This document shows, in pieces, positions 6,952-7,824 of a DNA stretch of 7,824 bases. Both the position numbers and the translations under genes were made by a program. Source of the DNA: Alphaproteobacteria bacterium (GTDB lineage: Bacteria > Pseudomonadota > Alphaproteobacteria > RUG11792); assembly GCA_017450545.1 (NCBI GenBank), contig JAFSTL010000111.1, positions 1 through 7,824 on the forward strand. The letters are read 5' to 3'. The notes below the pieces were generated by a model. It searched no databases, had not been told where the DNA came from, and saw only the letters and a program-made list of their open reading frames with translations. Every line of letters starts with the position of its first letter. The first letter of the stretch is position 1.

Positions 6952-6968
6952 TTGACTCCACGAGTCAA
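6952..6968. repeat. 7-bp palindrome TTGACTC-CAC-GAGTCAA
   Basis: Perfect arms of seven bases flank a 3-base spacer, just left of the skewed GT-rich block. Both arms contain GANTC, the CcrM methylation target of many alphaproteobacteria. It could be an operator-like site or a small hairpin. No adjacent gene supports a role. Confidence 0.5.
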
Positions 6969-6985
6969 ACCCGAAAAGGTTTATA

Positions 6986-7456
6986 TTTGTTTTTTTTTCG
7001 TGCTCTAGTGTGGTCCTGTTGTGCCAAGTCGTCTTTCAGTCAAGATCGTCGGTGTGTCTTTTTTATGGTGTTTTCGTCTGGTACTCTTTTTTTGTCCAGC
7101 TGTTGGCTGTACTTTCTGTATAGTCGTTTTTGCTTTTTTTGTGCGCGCTAAATTTTTGTGTTGTCTGGTCTTTTTTTGTTTTGTCATTTTTCTTTTCGTT
7201 TCTTATTGTTTTTCTATTATTTTGGGTCGCTTTGATAGATTGTGGTTCTTTGCGTGGTGGGGTGGTTCGCCAGGTGTCTGTGGTTTGTGGCTTCACGGTT
7301 CTTTTCGGTGTTGTTTGCTCTGGCGTGGTATCGGGCTTGCGTTTTATCTTTGTTGCAGGTCTTTGTGTGGCGTGTGCAGTTGTTTCTTTTCTCTTCTTCT
7401 ATCTTTGGTGGTGCGTCTGTTTGATTCTTTGTTTTTGGCTTTTTTATTCGTGCTCG
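6986..7456. other. Strongly skewed GT-rich, A-poor block of unknown nature
   Basis: By hand count over 7021-7440 the plus strand has 30 A in 420 bases (about 7 percent) and 215 T (about 51 percent). G clearly exceeds C in the remainder. All stop codons need A on the plus strand and T on the minus strand, so long open frames appear in several phases on both strands. The plus frames give Phe/Leu/Cys/Val-rich pseudo-membrane proteins, and the minus frames give Lys/Thr/Asn/Gln/Arg-rich chains. No frame shows a recognisable motif or a ribosome binding site that singles it out, so I call none of them genes. The block ends at a GC-rich stem-loop on its right. The neighbouring genes lack this skew. 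Confidence 0.75.
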
Positions 7457-7478
7457 GGCTCGCATCTAACTGCGAGCC
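7457..7478. repeat. GC-rich stem-loop, 8-bp perfect stem
   Basis: GGCTCGCA (7457-7464) and TGCGAGCC (7471-7478) enclose TCTAAC. It closes the skewed block on its right side, and TCGTGCTC occurs just before (7448-7455) and just after (7484-7491) it. No T-run follows on either strand, so it is not a typical terminator. Confidence 0.7.
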
Positions 7479-7496
7479 TCGGATCGTGCTCTATTT

Positions 7497-7519
7497 GGGG
7501 ATTGCCTACCAAAATAGCA
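7497..7519 (+). repeat. Probable terminal inverted repeat of IS1-like copy 2
   Basis: GGGGATTGCCTACCAAAAT starts at 7497 directly outside the transposase stop. Its GG-GAT-GCC-A-C spacing follows IS1 ends. It differs from the presumed end of copy 1, in keeping with two separate elements. Confidence 0.4.
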
Positions 7520-7824
7520 TTAACAAAAAAATTTTTCAATAAACAAAGCGAGCGACAATTCAAGCATTTTCAACGATTTGCTTTAACACTTGGTTCTACT
7601 ATGAAGCCGTGCCAAGTGTTGCCTCAAAACTGAGTTAAAACTTTCAACTACACATGTTTCAGACTTATTAATTACATGTCTTAAATGAGGTATACACCTT
7701 AATTCCTCATCATACCTAAAATTTCCGTCCGTGCAGACTATTTTAATCTTGTCTGGCTCCACTATACAAAGTAAATTTTTCACAACTTTTCTTGTTCCTT
7801 CGCCTACTTAAACCGCAGTAATAC
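7520..7824 (-). pseudogene. IS1-family transposase relic, C-terminal part, with two in-frame stops
   Basis: The frame entering from the window edge reads ITAV, then a TAA, then VGEGTRKVVKNLL, and IKIVCTDGNFRYDEEL with the second catalytic Asp. Next come HVINKSETCVVESFNSVL with the catalytic Glu and RQHLARLHSRTKC, then a TAA at 7583-7585 where the family usually has an aromatic residue. SKSLKMLELSLALFIEKFF follows to the natural stop at 7520. About ten residues between TAV and VGEG appear missing compared with intact relatives. The first catalytic Asp and zinc finger are beyond the edge. Except for the stops it is far better preserved than copy 1 and clearly a different lineage of the family. 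Confidence 0.8.

Larger units (their letters stand above)
7497..7824 (-). mobile_element. Degenerate IS1-family insertion sequence, copy 2, cut by window edge
   Basis: The right end of an IS1-like element read right to left. The plus strand begins GGGGATTGCCTACCAAAAT at 7497, close to the IS1 end pattern GGTGATGCTGCCAACTTAC. The transposase stop lies 23 bases inside, as expected for this family. The other end is outside the window. Confidence 0.65.

Noticed and set aside
7005..7465. Minus-strand Lys/Thr/Gln-rich frames of 60-82 codons
   Set aside because: They are in three different phases over the same A/C-rich DNA where T-containing stops are rare; nothing favours one phase.
7021..7633. 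Plus-strand frames of 173 and 167 codons resembling multi-pass membrane proteins
   Set aside because: The hydrophobic look follows from about 50 percent T; several phases are open at once, no ribosome binding site stands out, and both run into the IS1 relic at their right end.
1..7824. CRISPR array, tRNA or rRNA genes
   Set aside because: No regularly spaced repeats and no tRNA or rRNA-like sequence were seen on either strand.

Overview
The window looks like a fragment of an AT-rich proteobacterial chromosome. It has ordinary Gram-negative genes on the left and a decayed, insertion-sequence-littered stretch on the right. All supportable genes and gene relics lie on the minus strand. The envelope efflux pair means a Gram-negative cell. 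The AT-rich codon choice (many ATA isoleucines), the family look of the IS1-type transposase relics and the pseudogene load would suit a host-associated alphaproteobacterium (Rickettsiales or Holosporales type). That placement is inference only, because no rRNA or marker gene is present.

Region 1 (1-5525, minus strand) reads right to left: an RluC/RluD-type 23S rRNA pseudouridine synthase, then 46 bp, then a periplasmic adaptor (membrane fusion protein), then an RND/HAE1-type inner-membrane efflux permease. Adaptor and permease overlap by ATGA and form a tripartite-pump operon. The outer-membrane channel is not in the window. The permease runs off the left edge with only its last residues missing. 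The adaptor has a long N-terminal cytoplasmic segment and an unusual acidic C-terminal tail of about 80 residues.

Region 2 (5526-6213) is mostly non-coding. Next to the synthase start it has a head-to-head pair of DnaA-box-like 9-mers, one of them a perfect box. Further along are a perfect 15-bp palindrome and a 43-codon A-rich open fragment that abuts the probable end of an IS element.

Region 3 (6214-7824) holds two decayed IS1-family transposases on the same strand. They are clearly different in sequence. The first keeps remnants of the zinc finger, HTH and DDE regions but carries stops, frameshifts and a D-to-N change at the first catalytic position. The second, cut by the right edge, keeps the last two catalytic-region motifs but has in-frame stops. 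Between them lies about 470 bp of extremely skewed DNA: on the plus strand roughly half T, about 7 percent A, and G well above C. It ends at a GC-rich stem-loop. Its long open frames in all phases are a by-product of base composition. I could not assign it, and it is the most unexplained sequence in the window. I did not find a convincing complete new system here.
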